From the NCBI GenBank assembly GCA_032119595.1, contig JAUMBQ010000005.1:1-64000 (forward strand): a stretch of DNA of 64,000 nucleotides, written 5' to 3'. This stretch comes from JAGIBJ01 sp032119595. GTDB taxonomy: Bacteria; Actinomycetota; Thermoleophilia; Solirubrobacterales; Solirubrobacteraceae. The notes under the pieces were generated by a model. That model had not been told where the DNA came from, made no database searches, and saw only the letters and a list, made by a program, of their open reading frames with translations. The position numbers and the translations under genes were made by a program. The number at the start of each line of letters is the position of its first letter. Positions within the stretch are counted from its first letter, which is position 1. Positions 53,517-63,033 of this stretch are shown here, one piece after another.

Positions 53517-55334
53517 CTACTTGCGGGTGGCCTTGAGCGTCGCCTTGACGGCCTTGGTCGACCGCTTGGACCGGTCGGCCGACGGCGAGAACTTCACGGT
53601 GAGCGTGCCGCGGATCGCCTTCTTGCTCTTCAGCTTCGCCTTGCCGTAGTCGGTCTGCTTGAGCGCGAAGCTGATCGACCCCGCCTTCGTGGCGGTGCCC
53701 TCGCCACGAGCGATGGTGCGTCCGCCAGCGGTCAGCGTGGCGCTCAGGGTGCCGGCGGCCGGCGCCTCGACGTTCACCTTCGTGCCGACGAGCCTCAGCG
53801 ACTCCAGTGCGATCGAGAGTTCGCTGAGGCCGCTGCCGACCGGGCCCTGCAAGCCAGCCGAACCAGCCGAACCGGCCGGGCCGGCCGGGCCGACCGCGCC
53901 ATCGGCGCCCTTCGACCCGGCCGCCCCGTCAGCGCCCTTGGCGCCAACCTCGCCCTTGTCGCCCTTGGGCAGATCAGCCGGTCGCAGCACGTTGACGGCC
54001 TGCACCTGCGCGGCACCGGTCGTCGTGCCCGTCGTCATGCTCGACACGTAGGCGGTGCCGGTCTCACTATCGACGTCGACATCGAGCGCGTTGCCCGTCG
54101 TCGGAATGCCATGGACCCACGTGTCGGTGGTCGCATCGATGACCGACAGAACGCGCGAACTGAGATCCGACGAGTAGACGAGCCGGCGCTCGGGATCGAC
54201 CGCGATGGCGTTCGGCGAGCCAGTCGCGTCGATCGTCTTGACCACCTTGCGGAAGGTGGCGGGGTGCGCCGGATCAAGGTCGACGACCGAGATGGTGCGG
54301 GCACCGGAGTTGGCCGTGTAGAGCTTCTTGCCAACCGGATCAAAGCCCGGACGCGCATTCTTGCCGACGCCCTTGATCACCGCGACGACCGCGGCGGCGT
54401 TGTTCTCCTTCACGAGCGGAGCGCTCGTGTTGACCAGATCGAGGTCGACCACGCGGACGACATCGCTGTTCGGGACAGCCGGATCGGCGTCGGTGGCATT
54501 GAACGTGCCGACGTACAGCAGATTGTTCGCCGTGTCGATTGCGAGGCCAACGGCCCCGGGCACCGGGATCGTGGCCTCGACGGCGCGCGTCTCGGTGTTG
54601 ATCTGCGAGACGACGCCGCCCGTGGCGTTGTAGCCCGCGACGTACGCCTTGTGACGGGTGCTGTCGACGACGGGTGTGCGGGCCCGGACGAGCCCGGTCG
54701 CCGAGGCGGGCAAAACGTGCGCGTTGCTGACGGTCTCTGACTGCTTGAAGATCGCGACGCTGCTCGTGCGGGTCTGCACCGTGACGATCGTCGGGTCTGG
54801 GGCACCGTCGGGATTCGTCGTCGCGACATCGACGGCGACGCCGTAGGGGTTGTTCGAGGTCTGCGTGGTGTTTGCCGTCGCGATACCGGTCGTTGCACCA
54901 CTTCCGGTCGTCGGCGGGGTCGTGGGCAGCGTGTACGCGCCGCCGGGCGTCGAACCGTCGGCGCCGAAGAGGTTCGCGAAGTTGAAGTTCTTCAGGAAGC
55001 CTTTGGTGTCGAGATCGAGCTGAACCACCTTGGCGGTGTTGGCCTGCGCCACGACGTCGTAGTAGCTGCTCGAGAAGCCCGTCGCTAGAGCGGTGTTCGG
55101 CAGGAAGTGACGCTCGAACATCGCTGAGCGCGCGTCGGCGGCGTAGAGGCGGCGGTTCAGCGGGTCGATGCCGAGCTCGTACCCCTGGATCACACCGGTG
55201 GTGATGTCCTGAACCGATGAAGACCAGCCCGGAGCCGGCGTCGGCGCGGCGAAGGCCGACGGTGCCATGGCCAGCAGCGAGGTGGTGCCGGCGCAGACGC
55301 AGAAGAGGCGGCGAGCAGCAGACGAATGAAGCAA
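53517..55334 (-). CDS. Secreted YVTN-like beta-propeller protein with collagen-like segment
   Basis: A 605-residue exported protein. TTG 55334 is the start: GGGAG lies 7 nt upstream and the signal peptide (RLFCVCAGTTSLLAMAPSAFA) begins just after. About residues 30-445 are propeller repeats (AVDVATTNPD, AIDTANNLLYVGTFN, GFDPVGKKLYTANSG, AVDPERRLVYSSD). A collagen-like run of Gly-x-y triplets (GDKGEVGAKGADGAAGSKG onward, about 455-500) follows, then a C-terminal beta domain. The promoter region carries a DtxR/IdeR-like palindrome, so iron control is likely. Possible surface or haem/iron-related role. Confidence 0.78.
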   Translation of the reverse strand: MLHSSAARRLFCVCAGTTSLLAMAPSAFAAPTPAPGWSSSVQDITTGVIQGYELGIDPLNRRLYAADARSAMFERHFLPNTALATGFSSSYYDVVAQANTAKVVQLDLDTKGFLKNFNFANLFGADGSTPGGAYTLPTTPPTTGSGATTGIATANTTQTSNNPYGVAVDVATTNPDGAPDPTIVTVQTRTSSVAIFKQSETVSNAHVLPASATGLVRARTPVVDSTRHKAYVAGYNATGGVVSQINTETRAVEATIPVPGAVGLAIDTANNLLYVGTFNATDADPAVPNSDVVRVVDLDLVNTSAPLVKENNAAAVVAVIKGVGKNARPGFDPVGKKLYTANSGARTISVVDLDPAHPATFRKVVKTIDATGSPNAIAVDPERRLVYSSDLSSRVLSVIDATTDTWVHGIPTTGNALDVDVDSETGTAYVSSMTTGTTTGAAQVQAVNVLRPADLPKGDKGEVGAKGADGAAGSKGADGAVGPAGPAGSAGSAGLQGPVGSGLSELSIALESLRLVGTKVNVEAPAAGTLSATLTAGGRTIARGEGTATKAGSISFALKQTDYGKAKLKSKKAIRGTLTVKFSPSADRSKRSTKAVKATLKATRK

Positions 55335-55392
55335 GGAGGGACTCCCGGAGGCGGGGTTGGCTCGTCCGGGCGAACCGGCGAGCTTGGCGAGT

Positions 55393-55428
55393 TTATTAGG
55401 CTTGCCTAATAAGTAAGGGCAACCTAAC
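55393..55428 (-). promoter_or_regulatory. DtxR/IdeR-like iron box
   Basis: A perfect palindrome, TTATTAGGC-TT-GCCTAATAA (55393-55412), matching the known iron-box pattern (TTAGGnnnnnCCTAA). An overlapping second half-site, GGGCAACCTAAC, ends at 55428. It lies 59 bp upstream of the propeller gene start and 130 bp before mutA. It is sharply AT-richer than its surroundings. Confidence 0.78.
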
Positions 55429-55557
55429 AAAGTGGGTGGCGCGCATGCACTGCGGTGCCAAGGGGGACGACTTCGGCGCCAGTGCCGAGGACACCGCCGG
55501 GTCGCCCATCGGCCCGAAAAGCACGGCGGACGCTGGTCGTTGAAGATGCAGGGGCCG

Positions 55558-57663
55558 ATGACCGACCTCACCGACTTCCCCCCGCCCGCCGCTGCCGATC
55601 CTGCGGCGCCCCTCGTGCCCGGATTCGCGAAGATCCCGCCCGCGTTCTGGAGCGACCGCGTGCAGCGGATGCGCGGCGAAAAGGGCGAGCGACCGCTGAG
55701 CGATGTCGATGAGGACGGCCTGGACGTGCGCTGGCTCTACTCGCCCGACGATGCCCTCGCCGCCGACCCCGCCGGCCTCCCGGGGGCCGCGCCGTTCGTG
55801 CGCGGCACGCGGATCGGCACCGCCTGGGATATCCGCCAGGAGCACACCCACCCGGTCATCCGCACCGCCAACGCGCAGGTGCTCGAAGATCTCGTCGGCG
55901 GCGTCACATCGGTCACGCTGCGACTCGACGCTGCGGGACGCCAAGCGCTGATCCATCCGAGCGCGACGTTCGACGAGGCCCGCGGACTCGGCGGCATCGC
56001 GGTCTCGGATGTCGACGATCTCGACGCGGTGCTCGAGGGCGCGTATCTCGAGCTCGCACCCGTCGCACTCGACGCCGGCCCGGCCGCCATCCCGGCCGCC
56101 GCACTCCTGCGGGCCGTCTGGGAGCGCCGCGAGCTGGATCTCGCTGAGGTCCGAGGGTCCTTCGGGATCGATCCGATCGGCACCCTCGCCGAAGAGGGCC
56201 ACCTGCTCGACGACCCGGCGGACGCGATCGCGCTCGCCGGCCGGATCGCCGCGGAAACCGCCGAGTCGACGCCGCAGGTGCAGTCGCTGCGGGTCGACGC
56301 ACGTGCCTTCGTTCGGGCCGGCGCCACGCCCGCGCTTGAGATCGCGCTCGCCGCGCTCACCGGCACCACCTACCTCCGCGCGGCTGCCGATGCCGGACTC
56401 TCCCCCGCGCTCGCCGCCGGTCAGATCGAGTTCCAGCTCACCGCCGGTCAGGTCCAGTTCCAGGAGATCGCGAAGCTGCGCGCCTTCCGCCGCATCTGGG
56501 CTCGCATCCTCGAAGCCAGCGGCGTCCCGGCCGACCAACGGCGTTCGCCGGTCTACGCCCGCGCGACCGACCGAATGCTCTCCCGGGTCGACCCATGGAC
56601 CAACTTGCTGCGCGGCACGACGAGCCTGTTCGGCGCGGCCGTCGGTGGAGCGGACGGCGCGACCGTCGCGGCGTTCGACGCGATGCTCGGACTGCCGAGC
56701 ACGCTCGGGCGGCGCATCGCCCGCAACACCCAGATCATCCTGCTCGAGGAATCGGGTCTGGCCCGCGTGGCCGATCCGGCTGGCGGCTCGTGGTACGTCG
56801 AGTCGCACACCGACGCCGTTGCCCAAGCGGCGTGGGCGCACGTCCAGCGCCTCGAGGGCGCTGGCGGCATCACGCAGGCACTCTCAACCGGCCAACTCCA
56901 AGCCGAACTCGCTGGACTCGCGGCGAGCCGCACCGAGGAACTCGTCACTCGCAAGCGCGAGCTGACCGGCGTCAACGCCTTCCCACTCCTCGGCGATGAA
57001 GGCCTAGAGGAGGCCGAGACGATCGACCTGACCGAGCTGGCCCGGCGCGACCGCGCGCGCCGAGCCACTCGCCCGGACGTCGCCGGCCTGGCCGCCGCGC
57101 AGGCAGCGCCGACTCCCAGCGCCGCCACCCTCGCGTCACTGACGGCCCTCGCCACGGCCGGCGCTCGGATCGACGAGCTCGCGCCGCTGATCCACGGCGC
57201 GCGCTACGACCGCCCGTCGCTCCATGGCACCAGAGACGCTGAGCCCTTCGAGGCGCTCCGCAACGCCGCGACGACAGCAGGCACGGCCACGCCGCAGGTG
57301 CTCCTCGCTCCGATCGGCCCGCTCGCCGCGACCGTCACCATCGTCACCTGGGCGACGAACTTCTTCGCGGTCGGCGGTATCGCCGCCGTCCTTCCGGATG
57401 GCGACGAGGACCCCGCGGCGCTTGCCGCGAAGGACGGCCATGGCGTCGTGGTCCTATGCCCCGGCAAGGGCGTCGACGACGACACCACCGCTGAGCTCGC
57501 CCGCCGACTCCGCGACGCCGGCGCCGACCACCTGATCCTCGCCGGCGCCACCGACGAACGGGCCGCCGCCCTCGGCGCCGATCGCGGCGTGCGCGATGGC
57601 ATCGACATGGCGAGCGCCCTTACCGACATCCAGCACCTCCTCACGGCAAAGCAGGACGCATGA
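55558..57663 (+). CDS. mutA: Methylmalonyl-CoA mutase small subunit
   Basis: A 701-residue non-catalytic subunit of the adenosylcobalamin enzyme that interconverts succinyl-CoA and methylmalonyl-CoA. The TIM-barrel domain is present (DVRWLYSPDDA, GTAWDIRQEHTHP, TSLFGAAVGGAD, ARNTQIILLEESGLARVADPAGGSWYVES). The C-terminal domain lacks DxHxxG, as expected for MutA. ATG 55558 has an AGGGG nearby; ATG 55546 would add four residues. Overlaps mutB by ATGA. Confidence 0.9.
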   Translation: MTDLTDFPPPAAADPAAPLVPGFAKIPPAFWSDRVQRMRGEKGERPLSDVDEDGLDVRWLYSPDDALAADPAGLPGAAPFVRGTRIGTAWDIRQEHTHPVIRTANAQVLEDLVGGVTSVTLRLDAAGRQALIHPSATFDEARGLGGIAVSDVDDLDAVLEGAYLELAPVALDAGPAAIPAAALLRAVWERRELDLAEVRGSFGIDPIGTLAEEGHLLDDPADAIALAGRIAAETAESTPQVQSLRVDARAFVRAGATPALEIALAALTGTTYLRAAADAGLSPALAAGQIEFQLTAGQVQFQEIAKLRAFRRIWARILEASGVPADQRRSPVYARATDRMLSRVDPWTNLLRGTTSLFGAAVGGADGATVAAFDAMLGLPSTLGRRIARNTQIILLEESGLARVADPAGGSWYVESHTDAVAQAAWAHVQRLEGAGGITQALSTGQLQAELAGLAASRTEELVTRKRELTGVNAFPLLGDEGLEEAETIDLTELARRDRARRATRPDVAGLAAAQAAPTPSAATLASLTALATAGARIDELAPLIHGARYDRPSLHGTRDAEPFEALRNAATTAGTATPQVLLAPIGPLAATVTIVTWATNFFAVGGIAAVLPDGDEDPAALAAKDGHGVVVLCPGKGVDDDTTAELARRLRDAGADHLILAGATDERAAALGADRGVRDGIDMASALTDIQHLLTAKQDA

Positions 57664-59867
57664 GCCCCTCGCCCGATCACGTGATCCCCGACCTCACGAC
57701 CGTCGACCTCGGCGGCGTCGAGCAGACGCCCGTGTCGCCCGCGTTGGCGGACGCCGCAGCGGCCAGCGCAGCCGGTTGGGAAGCCCCCGAGGGCTTCACG
57801 ATCAAGCCGAGTTACACCTCAGCGGACCGCGACGGCCTGGACTTCCTCGGTGGCATGCCGGGCTACGCCCCGTACCTGCGCGGCCCGTATCCGACGATGT
57901 ACGTCGAGAAGCCGTGGACCGTCCGCCAGTACGCGGGCTTCTCCACCGCGGAGGCCTCCAACGCCTTCTACCGCCGCAACCTCGCGGCCGGCCAGAAGGG
58001 CCTGTCGGTCGCCTTCGACCTCGCGACCCACCGCGGCTACGACTCCGACCACCCGCGCGTGGCCGGCGACGTTGGCATGGCCGGCGTCGCCATCGACTCG
58101 ATCTACGACACCCGCACGCTCTTCGACGGCATCCCGCTCGATCAGATGTCGGTCTCGATGACGATGAACGGCGCGGTGCTTCCGGTGCTCGCGCTGTACA
58201 TCGTCGCGGGCGAGGAGCAGGGCGTCGACCACAAGCAGCTCTCGGGGACGATCCAGAACGACATCCTCAAGGAGTTCATGGTTCGCAACACCTACATCTA
58301 CCCGCCGAAGCCGTCGATGCGGATCATCTCCGACATCTTCGCCTACACGGCCAAGGAGATGCCGAGGTTCAACTCGATCTCGATCTCCGGGTACCACATG
58401 CAGGAGGCCGGAGCCTCGGCCGATCTGGAGCTCGCGTACACCCTGGCCGACGGCGTCGAGTACGTCCGTGCGGGCATTGCGGCCGGCATGCCGGTCGACC
58501 GGTTCGCGCCGCGACTCTCGTTCTTCTGGGCCGTCGGGATGAACTTCTTCATGGAGGTCGCGAAGATGCGCGCCGGGCGGATCCTCTGGGCACGCCTGAT
58601 GCGGCAGTTCGAGCCAGGCGACCTGCGTTCGCTCTCGCTGCGCACGCACTGCCAGACGTCCGGCTGGAGTCTCGCCGCGCAGGACGTCTACAACAACGTG
58701 ATTCGCACCGGTATCGAGGCGATGGCCGCGACGCAGGGCCACACGCAGTCCCTGCACACCAACGCGCTCGATGAGGCCCTCGGCCTCCCAAGCGACTTCT
58801 CGGCGCGCATCGCCCGCAACACGCAGCTCTTCCTCCAGCAGGAGTCGGGTACGACGGATGTCATCGACCCGTGGGGCGGCTCGTATTACGTCGAGCAGCT
58901 CACGGCGCAGCTTGCGCACCGCGCGCTCGCGCACATCGAGGAGATCGAGAGCCTCGGCGGGATGACCGAGGCGATCGATGCCGGCATTCCGAAGCTGCGC
59001 ATCGAGGAGTCGGCGGCGCGCGTGCAGGCCCGTATCGACAGTGGACGCCAGACCGTCGTGGGCGTGAACTCGTTCCGGCCGGACATCGACACCGACATCA
59101 ACGTCCTCAAGATCAACAACACCGAGGTGCGCGCCGCGCAGATCGCCAAGCTCGAACGCCTGCGGGCCGAGCGCGACGAGCCGCAAGTGCGGCAGGCGCT
59201 GGAGCACCTCACGAACGCCGCCGGAAGCGGTGACGGCAACCTGCTGGACCTGGCGGTCGTCGCGGCGCGAGCCAAGGCCAGCGTCGGCGAGATCAGCGAC
59301 GCGCTCGAGAAGATCTATGGTCGTCATGCGGCCGAGATCCGGTCGATCGCAGGCGTGTACAGGAGCGAAGTGGGCGAGAACGACATTCCATTCGCCAGGA
59401 CCAAGCGGCTCGTGGAGTCGTTCTCCGAGCAGGAGGGCCGCCGGCCGCGCATCCTCGTGGCCAAGATGGGGCAGGACGGCCACGACCGCGGCCAGAAGGT
59501 GATCGCCACGGCGTTCGCCGACCTCGGCTTCGACGTCGACATCGGCCCGCTGTTCCAGACGCCGGAGGAGGTCGCTCGCCAGGCGATCGAGGCCGACGTG
59601 CACATCGTCGGCGCCAGCTCGCTGGCCGCCGGGCACCTCACGCTCGTGCCGCAGCTCCGCAAGGCGCTCGACCAGATGGACCGCCCGGACATCCTCGTGG
59701 TCGTCGGCGGCGTGATCCCGCCCGCGGACTTCGACGAACTCCGCGCTGGCGGCGCCGACGCGATCTTCCCGCCCGGCACCGTGATCGGCGAAGCCGCCAG
59801 CGGCCTCGTCGAACTCCTCATCGAGCGTCTCGGGCTCGAGCGCCCAGGCGATGTCGTCACCGCCTGA
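57660..59867 (+). CDS. mutB: Methylmalonyl-CoA mutase large subunit
   Basis: A 735-residue catalytic subunit. The barrel has PWTVRQYAGFSTAEASNAFY, KGLSVAFDLATHRGYDSDH, VSMTMNGAVLPVLA and SGYHMQEAGA. The C-terminal B12 domain has the base-off motif in AKMGQDGHDRGQKV and ends with PADFDELRAGGADAIFPPGTVI. With MutA and MeaB this is a complete propionyl/methylmalonyl-CoA module. No cobalamin riboswitch was recognised upstream. Confidence 0.95.
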   Translation: MSPSPDHVIPDLTTVDLGGVEQTPVSPALADAAAASAAGWEAPEGFTIKPSYTSADRDGLDFLGGMPGYAPYLRGPYPTMYVEKPWTVRQYAGFSTAEASNAFYRRNLAAGQKGLSVAFDLATHRGYDSDHPRVAGDVGMAGVAIDSIYDTRTLFDGIPLDQMSVSMTMNGAVLPVLALYIVAGEEQGVDHKQLSGTIQNDILKEFMVRNTYIYPPKPSMRIISDIFAYTAKEMPRFNSISISGYHMQEAGASADLELAYTLADGVEYVRAGIAAGMPVDRFAPRLSFFWAVGMNFFMEVAKMRAGRILWARLMRQFEPGDLRSLSLRTHCQTSGWSLAAQDVYNNVIRTGIEAMAATQGHTQSLHTNALDEALGLPSDFSARIARNTQLFLQQESGTTDVIDPWGGSYYVEQLTAQLAHRALAHIEEIESLGGMTEAIDAGIPKLRIEESAARVQARIDSGRQTVVGVNSFRPDIDTDINVLKINNTEVRAAQIAKLERLRAERDEPQVRQALEHLTNAAGSGDGNLLDLAVVAARAKASVGEISDALEKIYGRHAAEIRSIAGVYRSEVGENDIPFARTKRLVESFSEQEGRRPRILVAKMGQDGHDRGQKVIATAFADLGFDVDIGPLFQTPEEVARQAIEADVHIVGASSLAAGHLTLVPQLRKALDQMDRPDILVVVGGVIPPADFDELRAGGADAIFPPGTVIGEAASGLVELLIERLGLERPGDVVTA

Positions 59868-60876
59868 TCGGCGGCGTGCCCGCCCCTCGGTCGACGCGCT
59901 CGCCGAGGGGGTGCTCGCCGGCGACCGGACCAAACTCTCGCAGGCGATCACGCTGGCCGAGAGCCGCCGCCCGGCCGATCAAGCTCTCGCGCAGGAGCTG
60001 ATCGCGAAGGTGCTGCCGCACACCGGCGGGGCCCGCCGGATCGGCGTCACCGGCGTGCCCGGCGCGGGCAAGTCGACCACGATCGAAGCACTCGGTGTCT
60101 GGCTCGTGGAGCAGGGCCACCGGGTCGCGGTGCTCACGATCGACCCGTCGAGCGCTCGTTCAGGCGGCTCGATCCTCGGCGACAAGACCCGCATGCAGCG
60201 CTTGGCGCTCCTCGACCACGCCTACATCCGCCCGTCACCGTCGTCCGGCGTGCTCGGCGGCGTCGCGCGGCGCACGCGTGAAGCCATGCTGCTGTGCGAG
60301 GCAGCCGGGTTCGACGTGGTGATCGTCGAGTCCGTGGGCGTCGGCCAGTCGGAGGCGGTGCTGGCCGACCTCGTCGACTGCTGCGCGCTACTCCTCGTAC
60401 CCGGCGCTGGCGACGACCTTCAGGGCATCAAGCGCGGCATCATGGAAATCGCCGACGTCGTGGTCGTCAACAAGGCCGACGGCGACCGCGTCATGCTCGC
60501 GCGGAGGGCGGCGTCCGACTACCGCCAGGCGCTGCACCTGCTCCCACCCGCCACCCCGGGCTGGACGACGGTCGTCCTCACCTGCAGCGCCACCGAGGGC
60601 ACTGGCCTGCCAGAGGTGTGGCAGGCCGTCGAGGACCATCGCGCGCATCTCGAACAGGACGGCGCGCTCACGCGCCGCCGCGAAGCGCAGCAGCTCAGGT
60701 GGCTGCGATCGCTCGTCGACGAGGCCGTACTCGCCGCCTTCCACGCCCGGCCAGGCGTCGCGGAGGCGCTGGCCATCGCCGAGGCCGCCGTCACGGACCA
60801 GTCGCAGACGGTGCCTCAGGCCACCGCGACGGTCCTCGAAGCCGCCGAAAACGGCTTCGAGTCCGCAGCGAAGTAA
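59851..60876 (+). CDS. meaB: Methylmalonyl-CoA mutase-associated G-protein chaperone
   Basis: A 341-residue G3E-family GTPase that protects and reloads methylmalonyl-CoA mutase with cofactor. Walker A is GVPGAGKST (68-76), followed by LTIDPSSARSGGSILGDKTRM, VESVGVGQSE and the base-specificity motif NKAD. Its start overlaps mutB by 17 bp, as usual for this operon. Confidence 0.94.
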   Translation: MSSPPDRRRARPSVDALAEGVLAGDRTKLSQAITLAESRRPADQALAQELIAKVLPHTGGARRIGVTGVPGAGKSTTIEALGVWLVEQGHRVAVLTIDPSSARSGGSILGDKTRMQRLALLDHAYIRPSPSSGVLGGVARRTREAMLLCEAAGFDVVIVESVGVGQSEAVLADLVDCCALLLVPGAGDDLQGIKRGIMEIADVVVVNKADGDRVMLARRAASDYRQALHLLPPATPGWTTVVLTCSATEGTGLPEVWQAVEDHRAHLEQDGALTRRREAQQLRWLRSLVDEAVLAAFHARPGVAEALAIAEAAVTDQSQTVPQATATVLEAAENGFESAAK

Positions 60877-60912
60877 CGCCCGCCGCGAGGTGACGCCCGC
60901 CGCGGAGTAACG

Positions 60913-60938
60913 CCGCCCGACCGTCGTGGCCCGGGCGG
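60913..60938. terminator. Hairpin between meaB and convergent lipoprotein gene
   Basis: CCGCCCG / CGGGCGG with a 12-nt loop, in the 71-bp convergent gap. The gap also contains two copies of ACGCCCGCCGCG. Confidence 0.5.
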
Positions 60939-60947
60939 AGCCATTGG

Positions 60948-61511
60948 TTACGGAGTGGTGGCGGGCGTCGTTCCGGCCGGAGAGGTCGAGGCCGGAGTCG
61001 TCGCCGCGTCTTGACTCGTGCCGATGTACCACTTGCCGTCGACCCGCTCGAACTGGGTGACGCGGCCTGAGACCGTGCCCTCCGCCAGATCGCCGTCGAC
61101 CTTGATGTCCTCGATCTTCTGCGGCTTCAGATCCGCGGTGTCGGACTGCTTGGCGATCTTCGTGGTGATCGTCGCGCATTTCTCCTTGACGGTGCCCTTG
61201 CCCTTCGCGCCGGCGACGAGGATCTTGAGCGAATCCGGAGCGAGGAGGTCGCAGAACGCGGCGCCGTCGCCCGCCTGGAGCGCCTTGAACGCGGCGTCGC
61301 TGACGGCCTGAATGGCCGGAGCTTCGGGGCTGGCCGCCGCGGATTTCGCCTTCGCGGGTTCGTCGTCTCCGCCGCAGCCGGCGAGCACAAGGGAGAGGCC
61401 GAGGAGCGCCGCGGCGCGTCCGATCGGCAGGCGGCGGACGCCGTGGCTGGTGCGAAGCTGCGGCGCGCGGGACGCCTGGTCGGCTCCGCTGCGGCTCGTG
61501 ACGGTGGACAT
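60948..61511 (-). CDS. Lipoprotein of unknown function (nuclear-transport-factor-like fold)
   Basis: A 187-residue exported lipoprotein. The lipobox is LAGC with Cys46 after a hydrophobic stretch (AALLGLSLVLAG). The mature part (AVSDAAFKALQAGDGAAFCDLLAPD, ATITTKIAKQ, VSGRVTQFERVDGKWYIG) resembles small NTF2/DUF4878-like exported domains. It ends in a Thr/Pro/Ala-rich tail. Function unknown. GATACT ends 6 nt before the ATG. Confidence 0.75.
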   Translation of the reverse strand: MSTVTSRSGADQASRAPQLRTSHGVRRLPIGRAAALLGLSLVLAGCGGDDEPAKAKSAAASPEAPAIQAVSDAAFKALQAGDGAAFCDLLAPDSLKILVAGAKGKGTVKEKCATITTKIAKQSDTADLKPQKIEDIKVDGDLAEGTVSGRVTQFERVDGKWYIGTSQDAATTPASTSPAGTTPATTP

Positions 61512-61647
61512 CCGCGGAGTATCTCAGCGACCGGGCCGGCCGCGCCCCGGTGACGTCCGTCGCTCGACCGACCGGGAGGCCCGTCGGGGCCTGCGACCGC
61601 CAAGTGGCTCGCGACGACTGGCCGCTGCGGTACCGTCCGCGCGCGCC

Positions 61648-62799
61648 ATGCTTGACCGCCCGACCCCACCGCCGACCGGCCCGCAGCGCACCGATTCCCA
61701 CGGCAGAGGCCTCCCGGACGACACGCGCGCGGCGCTGCGCGCCGAGCGCGCAGCGCGCCATGCCGCGCGCGACGCGAGGCGCCGCGACGCCCAGCGCGCC
61801 CGTCGCAAACGGCTGGTGAGCAAGCTCGGCCCGGTCGCGCTCGCCGCCGTCGTCGTGCTCGGCGGAGCGTTCACGGGTCTCCAGTTGGCGTCCGGCGATC
61901 AGCCGACCCCAAGCCCGGCCGCCCAGCGCGGCGTGGAGCAGGCCGGCACGTCGCCAGAGTTCGACTCCTCGCAGACGGTCGCGAACGGACCCATCACGGC
62001 ACCGACGAGCGCGAGTCTGCTCGACCTCAAACTGGCGGGCACCACCGACGCGTTCGCGATCGACTTCAAGGACCCGCCGCGCAGCGGCGTGCTGTTTGAT
62101 CTGGATACCGGCCGGGTCCTTTGGCGCAAGAGCCCAGACCGAGTCCTCCCCATCGCGAGCGTCACGAAGATGATGACCGCGCTCGTGGTGGTCAACGAGC
62201 TCAAGGCCGGTGCCAAGGTGAAGATCACCAAGGACGCCCTGAAATACACGGGGTCAGGCGTCGGCGTGCTGCCCAAGGGCAAGTCAGTCGGACTGTCGGC
62301 AATGCTCCATGGCCTCCTGCTGGCCTCGGGCAACGACGCCGCGATCGCCCTCGCGATCGCCGCCAGCGGCAGCCAGAAGGCGTTCATTCGAGACATGAAT
62401 CTGCGGGCACAGGCGATGGGGCTCACCTGCACCAAATACGCGTCACCCAGCGGCATCGTCGACAAGGGCAACCACTCGTGCGCCGCCGATCTCGCCGTCC
62501 AGGCCAAGGCCGTGCTCGACCATCCGCGCCTCGCCCCGATCGTGGGCCGCCGCCAGGCGACGCTGAAGTTCCCGATCAAGGGCGGCAAGCTCTTCCTCTA
62601 CAACCACAACCCGCTGCTCAAACAGCAGTTCCCCGGCACCATCGGGGTCAAGACGGGCTACACCGACGCGGCGGGCAAGACGTTCGTCGCCGCCGTCCGG
62701 CACAAGGGCAAGCGCTACGGCCTCGTGCTCCTGCACTCGCCGGACATCGGCAAGCAAGCCAAACAGCTCTTCCAGCGCGCCTACGCCGCCGACGCCTAA
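61648..62799 (+). CDS. D-alanyl-D-alanine carboxypeptidase (PBP5-like, S11 family)
   Basis: A 383-residue membrane-anchored enzyme that trims peptidoglycan stem peptides. A very basic cytoplasmic N-terminus (RAERAARHAARDARRRDAQR) precedes a membrane helix at about 60-82, then the S11 domain with Ser171-x-x-Lys174 (ASVTKMM), Ser227-Gly-Asn229 (ASGNDAA) and Lys335-Thr-Gly (VKTGYTDAAG). The C-terminal PBP5 beta domain is absent. ATG 61648 starts just before the basic region; a TACCGT sits 12 nt upstream. Confidence 0.9.
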   Translation: MLDRPTPPPTGPQRTDSHGRGLPDDTRAALRAERAARHAARDARRRDAQRARRKRLVSKLGPVALAAVVVLGGAFTGLQLASGDQPTPSPAAQRGVEQAGTSPEFDSSQTVANGPITAPTSASLLDLKLAGTTDAFAIDFKDPPRSGVLFDLDTGRVLWRKSPDRVLPIASVTKMMTALVVVNELKAGAKVKITKDALKYTGSGVGVLPKGKSVGLSAMLHGLLLASGNDAAIALAIAASGSQKAFIRDMNLRAQAMGLTCTKYASPSGIVDKGNHSCAADLAVQAKAVLDHPRLAPIVGRRQATLKFPIKGGKLFLYNHNPLLKQQFPGTIGVKTGYTDAAGKTFVAAVRHKGKRYGLVLLHSPDIGKQAKQLFQRAYAADA

Positions 62800-62836
62800 T
62801 CGCGTGCGGCCCACGGCGCCCCGGATCGCTGACCGA

Positions 62837-62920
62837 GGGTCGCTGGTCGAGGGTCGCTGGTCGCGGGTCGCTGGTCGCGGTTCCCGGGTCCCGGGTCCCG
62901 GGTCGCGGGTCGCTGGTCGC
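62837..62920. repeat. Short tandem repeat, 14-bp and 7-bp units
   Basis: Three back-to-back copies of GGGTCGCTGGTCGM (62837-62878), then a run of the 7-mer CCGGGTC (62883-62904), then a fourth 14-mer (62907-62920). It lies in the 234-bp gap between the carboxypeptidase and the next gene. No coding role seen. Confidence 0.9.
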
Positions 62921-63033
62921 ACAAGACGAGCACCATCGTCACCCCGATCATCGGTCGTGATCGCTGTGTGAAGCGTCCCTCGATCGAGCGACGAACTCCG
63001 AGTCTGGCGCGTTGGCGCTGGTAGCGTCGAGTC

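Noticed and set aside
55429..55557. Cobalamin riboswitch before mutA
   Set aside because: The gap is about 130 bp, too short for the full B12 riboswitch, and no B12-box is visible.
57819..59951. 710-codon minus-strand open frame
   Set aside because: Antisense to mutB, which is certain from its B12-binding and barrel motifs.
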